Positions 3,847 to 6,927 of a stretch of DNA of 6,927 bases are shown in pieces. Positions within the stretch are counted from its first letter, which is position 1; each line of letters starts with the position of its first letter. This DNA comes from DASQVO01 sp035640715 (GTDB lineage Bacteria > Actinomycetota > Actinomycetes > Streptosporangiales > Streptosporangiaceae), in NCBI GenBank assembly GCA_035640715.1, contig DASQVO010000469.1:1-6927 (forward strand), written 5' to 3'. The notes under the pieces were generated by a model. The model was not told where the DNA came from, ran no database searches, and saw nothing but the letters and a program-made list of their open reading frames with translations. The position numbers and the translations under genes were made by a program.

Positions 3847-5985
3847 ATGTCCCCTGCTCTGACGTCTGCCCTTGCAGTGCCCGCAGGCGCTGTCGGCCCC
3901 GTCACACTGGTCGAGGGCAGCACATTCTGCGCTTCGGACGGCACCGGCGACATCCGGCCCGGCGGCGGCCCGAACGGGCTGTTCTACCGGGATGCGAGGA
4001 TCATCTCCCGGTGGGAGCTGCGGCTGGATGGGCATGCCGCGGACCCGCTTTCCGTCCGTTCCATGGAAGCTTTCGGCGCGCGGTTCTTGCTGCGCCGTGC
4101 CCCGACGGCGGGCCGGGCCGATAGCACGGTGCTGGTGATCCGCGAGCGGCTGGTGGGCGACGGCATGCGGGAAACGGTGACGCTCGAGAACCTCAGCTGG
4201 GAGACGACTGCCGTCAACCTTGCGCTGTACGTCGATGCCGACTTCGCCGACTTGTTCGCGGTTAAGGAGGGCCGGACGGCCCGTGGCGGTGCGGATGCCA
4301 CGGCGGCTGGGACCGAGCTGATCCTCACGGCCAGATCCGACGGCTCACGCCGCCTCTCGGTGACCGCGACGGCTGAACCGCTGGTGCTGCCGGGGGCACT
4401 GAACTGGCGCGTCGTCATCCCGCCCAGGCAGCGCTGGACAACCCAGATCATCGCGGTGCCGACGCTGGACGGCCAGCGTGTCCAGCCGCAGTTTCCCAGC
4501 GGCGAACGGCCGGAGAGCAGCGGGCCGGCGCGGAATATCGAGGCGTGGCGGAGCGAGGCAACGACCATCTCGACCGAGGACGCCGTCCTTAACCACGTGC
4601 TCCGCCGCACCGAATCCGATCTGGGGGCACTGCGGGTCGAGGACCCGGCGAAGGGCGGTGGGCCATTCGTGGCCGCCGGGGCACCCTGGTACATGACCCT
4701 GTTCGGCCGCGACAGCCTGCTGGCATCGTGGATGGCGCTGCCGCTGGCGCCCGGCCTGGCGCTGGGAACCCTGCAGACCCTCGCAAGAATGCAGGGTCGC
4801 CGCGTCGATCCGCTCACCGAAGAAGAGCCCGGGCGAATCCTGCATGAGCTCCGCTCAGGCCCGGACAGCTCCCGTGTCCTCGGCGGAACGCATTACTACG
4901 GCACGATCGATGCCACGCCCCTGTTCGTGATGCTGCTCGCGGAATGCTGGCGGTGGGGAGCCGATGAGGCCGCCATCCGGGAACTGCTGCCCGCGGCCGA
5001 CGCGGCGGTTTCGTGGATGGGCAGCTACGGAGACCGGGACGGCGACGGGTTCATCGAGTACCAGCGGGCCACCGACCGCGGCCTTGTCAACCAGGGCTGG
5101 AAAGACAGCTTCGACGGCATCAACGACGCCGCCGGGCATATTCCCGGCGGCCCCCTCGCACTGTGTGAGGTGCAGGGTTATGCCTACGCTGCCTACCTCG
5201 CACGCGCCGACCTGGCGGAGGTTTCCGGGGATGTGGCAACCGCGGACCTCAGCCGGGCGCTCGCGGCGGACCTGCGGCAGCGCTTCGCCGAGTCGTTCTG
5301 GCTGGCCGACCGTGGCTGGTACGCGGTGGCGCTCGACGGCCGGAAGCGTCCCGTGGACGCGCTGACCAGCAACATCACCCACTGCCTGTGGACCGGCATC
5401 GCCGCTGACGAGCACGCCGCGGTCATCATCGAGCGGCTCGCCTCAGCTGAGATGGACACTGGCTACGGTCTGCGGACGCTGGCTGCCTCCATGGGCGCGT
5501 ACAACCCGATGAGCTACCACAACGGTTCCGTGTGGCCGCACGACACCGCCATCGCCGTAGCTGGCCTGCTCCGGTATGCGCACCTCGAGGGCGCTGTGGA
5601 ACTCGCGCACCGGCTGGCCGCGGGACTGCTCGACGCCGCGGCGGCCTTCGGCGGCCGCCTTCCCGAGCTGTTCTGCGGCTTCTCCCGCGATGAGTTCAGC
5701 CCGCCCGTGCCCTACCCGACGTCGTGTTCCCCGCAGGCATGGGCCAGCGCGGCTCCGCTGCTGCTGGTGCGTTCGTTCCTCGGGCTGGAACCGCACTGCC
5801 CCCGCCGCAGGCTTGCCGTCCGGCCGAACCTGCCGGCCAGCTGGGGTGAGGTCACGCTTGAGGGCCTCCGCCTCGGCGAGCTCAGCGTGCAGCTCACTGC
5901 CACGGGCCACGAGGCCACGGTGCAGGGCCTGCCGGGTAACTGGGCACGCCCGATGACGGCAGGCAGGCGAAGTCTGCCGGCGTGA
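3847..5985 (+). CDS. Glycogen debranching (amylo-alpha-1,6-glucosidase-like) glycoside hydrolase
   Basis: A 712-residue predicted cytoplasmic glycosidase of the actinobacterial glycogen-debranching type. It would remove alpha-linked glucose, such as alpha-1,6 branch stubs, from glycogen or related alpha-glucans. The N-terminal beta-sandwich domain (about 18-230) begins with the family hallmark LVEGSTFCASDGTGDI (21-36) and GLFYRDARIISRWELRLDG (44-62). The C-terminal half (about 245-645) is an (alpha/alpha)6 toroid with APWYMTLFGRDSLLASW (279-295), NQGWKDSFDGI (415-425), MSYHNGSVWPHD (555-566) and PELFCGFSRDEF (606-617). Likely catalytic acids are D420 or D423 and E607, placed by analogy with GH15/GH63-like toroid enzymes. 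A small beta domain closes the protein (about 652-698). There is no signal peptide. The length is normal and the frame intact. The start agrees with the conserved N-terminus. It is not linked to other glycogen genes here. The exact substrate is uncertain. Confidence 0.88.
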   Translation: MSPALTSALAVPAGAVGPVTLVEGSTFCASDGTGDIRPGGGPNGLFYRDARIISRWELRLDGHAADPLSVRSMEAFGARFLLRRAPTAGRADSTVLVIRERLVGDGMRETVTLENLSWETTAVNLALYVDADFADLFAVKEGRTARGGADATAAGTELILTARSDGSRRLSVTATAEPLVLPGALNWRVVIPPRQRWTTQIIAVPTLDGQRVQPQFPSGERPESSGPARNIEAWRSEATTISTEDAVLNHVLRRTESDLGALRVEDPAKGGGPFVAAGAPWYMTLFGRDSLLASWMALPLAPGLALGTLQTLARMQGRRVDPLTEEEPGRILHELRSGPDSSRVLGGTHYYGTIDATPLFVMLLAECWRWGADEAAIRELLPAADAAVSWMGSYGDRDGDGFIEYQRATDRGLVNQGWKDSFDGINDAAGHIPGGPLALCEVQGYAYAAYLARADLAEVSGDVATADLSRALAADLRQRFAESFWLADRGWYAVALDGRKRPVDALTSNITHCLWTGIAADEHAAVIIERLASAEMDTGYGLRTLAASMGAYNPMSYHNGSVWPHDTAIAVAGLLRYAHLEGAVELAHRLAAGLLDAAAAFGGRLPELFCGFSRDEFSPPVPYPTSCSPQAWASAAPLLLVRSFLGLEPHCPRRRLAVRPNLPASWGEVTLEGLRLGELSVQLTATGHEATVQGLPGNWARPMTAGRRSLPA

Positions 5986-5998
5986 ACTCCATCTAAAC

Positions 5999-6015
5999 CC
6001 GAACGTTCCGTTCGG
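5999..6015 (+). terminator. Hairpin after the debranching enzyme gene
   Basis: CCGAACG (5999-6005) pairs perfectly with CGTTCGG (6009-6015) around a 3-nt loop, 13 nt after the TGA at 5983-5985. It is placed as an intrinsic terminator would be, but lacks a following T-run. It would separate the glycosidase transcript from the truncated transporter downstream. Confidence 0.5.
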
Positions 6016-6168
6016 CAGCAAGGGAGCCGGTGTCGTCACTGGGCTCCTGCCCATACGGTGCAGCTTGACCAACTGGCGCACGCTCCACTCCGCGCATGGT
6101 GCCGGGCAGTTCCACTATGGAGCCAAGCCGCGCAGGATCGTGTCAAGCAGGCGCGCCGCCCTGACCCG

Positions 6169-6927
6169 ATGCTCGATGTCCGGTTGTTCCGCAACCCGCG
6201 GTTCAGCGCGGCCAGCGGGTCGATCGCGCTGGCCTTCTTCGGCCTGTTCGGGTTCATCTTCCTGATCACCCAGTACTTCCAGGTCGTGCGCGGGTATGAC
6301 CCGCTGCGCGCCGGCGTGGCGACGCTGCCGTTCGCGATCGTCACCGGGGCCGTCTCACCGCTCGCGATCATGCTCATGAAGCGGATCGGCACCAAGGTAG
6401 TGGTGACGGCGGGCCTCGCGCTGATGAGCGCCGGGTTCCTCATCGGCGCGACCACGCCGATGGATGCGTCCTACTGGGGCAAGATCGTCACCGCGATGAC
6501 ACTGATGGCGGCGGGCCTCGCGCTCACGGCGAGCCCGGCCACCGACGCGATCATGGGCGCGCTGCCGCCCGCCAAGGCGGGCGCAGGCTCGGCAGTCAAC
6601 GACACGACCCGCGAGGTCGGCGGCACCCTCGGCGTCGCGATCATCGGCTCGGCGCTGAACTCCGCCTATGGCAGCCACGTGCTGGCCGCTCTGACGCATC
6701 TCGGTGTGCCCCGTGCGGTGGCGTCAGACGCCGGTCAGTCGATCGTGGCCGGCCTGGTCACGGCGGCGCACTTCCCGCCCGCGCTGCGGGATGCGGTCGC
6801 TACCGCGGTGAAGCAGGCATTCATGACCGGGCTGCACCAGGGCTCGTTCGTCGCGGCCGTCGTGACCGCGGCAGCGGCGCTTGTCGCGCTGGCTTTCCTC
6901 CCGTCCCGTGCCCGCGCCCCCCACACG
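6169..6927 (+). CDS. C-terminal half of a DHA2-type MFS drug exporter, 5'-truncated (probable remnant), runs off window
   Basis: The plus frame from 6169 reads 253 codons to the window edge without a stop. It matches the second half of 14-helix DHA2 (QacA/EmrB-like) proton-driven drug exporters. It opens with MLDVRLFRNPRFSAASGS, which in full proteins follows the linker after helix 7, at roughly residue 260. Similarity may begin a few codons earlier (KQARRPDP, about 6145). Predicted helices are about 13-35, 46-66, 76-92, 106-126, 151-168 and 230-246. The segment LTASPATDAIMGALPPAKAG leading to GSAVNDTTREVGGTLG (about 120-155) is typical of the family. Helices 1-7 and their motifs are not found in any frame between 5986 and 6168. 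The ATG lacks a good ribosome binding site. It is therefore probably a non-functional remnant, although expression as a half-transporter cannot be excluded. The end (SRARAPHT) is near the usual C-terminus. Confidence 0.8.
   Translation, partial: MLDVRLFRNPRFSAASGSIALAFFGLFGFIFLITQYFQVVRGYDPLRAGVATLPFAIVTGAVSPLAIMLMKRIGTKVVVTAGLALMSAGFLIGATTPMDASYWGKIVTAMTLMAAGLALTASPATDAIMGALPPAKAGAGSAVNDTTREVGGTLGVAIIGSALNSAYGSHVLAALTHLGVPRAVASDAGQSIVAGLVTAAHFPPALRDAVATAVKQAFMTGLHQGSFVAAVVTAAAALVALAFLPSRARAPHT

Noticed and set aside
3688..4035. A 115-codon minus-strand frame across the glycosidase promoter and 5' end.
   Set aside because: It has no ribosome binding site or recognisable domain and overlaps the conserved N-terminus of the glycosidase.
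4263..4270. Strong Shine-Dalgarno-like AAGGAGGG inside the debranching enzyme gene.
   Set aside because: It encodes K-E-G in a normal part of the protein, and no alternative gene starts after it.
6115..6190. Minus-strand frame ending in RVRAARLLDTILRGLAP then TAG, resembling the tail of a TetR-type regulator that would once have been divergent to the exporter.
   Set aside because: It is only about 20 residues, overlaps the exporter frame from about 6145, and the resemblance is a generic amphipathic helix. It is too weak to call, although it would fit a deletion through a divergent regulator-exporter pair.

Overview
The window is very GC-rich, with G/C-dominated third codon positions, GTG and TTG starts and gene families typical of high-GC Gram-positive bacteria. 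It looks like chromosomal DNA of an actinomycete. I cannot name a genus from the sequence alone. There are no tRNA or rRNA genes, CRISPR arrays or insertion sequences.

Left region (1-1120, minus strand): a two-gene BlaI/M56 unit. A BlaI/MecI-type winged-helix repressor (711-1118) is followed after 15 bp by an M56 (BlaR1-like) membrane metalloprotease (695 down to the window edge). The protease has an intact HExxH motif, but its frame appears broken about 60 bases from the window edge.

Control region and dedA pair (1119-2674, plus strand): between blaI and the divergent genes lie two copies of the same dyad, TCTAC-N6-GTAGA, centred 19 bp apart. This is a strong candidate BlaI operator serving both directions. 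Next comes an unannotated 29-codon proline-rich leader ORF with a good ribosome binding site. Its stop overlaps the start of the first DedA/VTT membrane protein (ATGA). A second, more canonical DedA gene follows 58 bp later. DedA-family proteins include undecaprenyl-phosphate and phospholipid translocases, and BlaI/M56 systems sense cell-wall damage. The layout therefore suggests an envelope-stress module controlling lipid-carrier or membrane-lipid recycling. That link is inference.

Middle (2675-3846): a metallo-hydrolase-like gene on the minus strand has an N-terminal CxxC/CxxC zinc ribbon, a degenerate MBL metal site and a TTG start. It converges on dedA2 with only 17 bp between stop codons. 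The 300 bp upstream of it hold several inverted repeats.

Right (3847-6927, plus strand): a 712-residue glycogen-debranching-type glycoside hydrolase is probably translated from a leaderless mRNA, behind an 11-bp perfect inverted repeat. A hairpin follows its stop. After about 180 bp of apparently non-coding DNA comes the C-terminal half of a DHA2-type MFS drug exporter that lacks its first seven membrane helices. It is probably a gene remnant and runs off the window.
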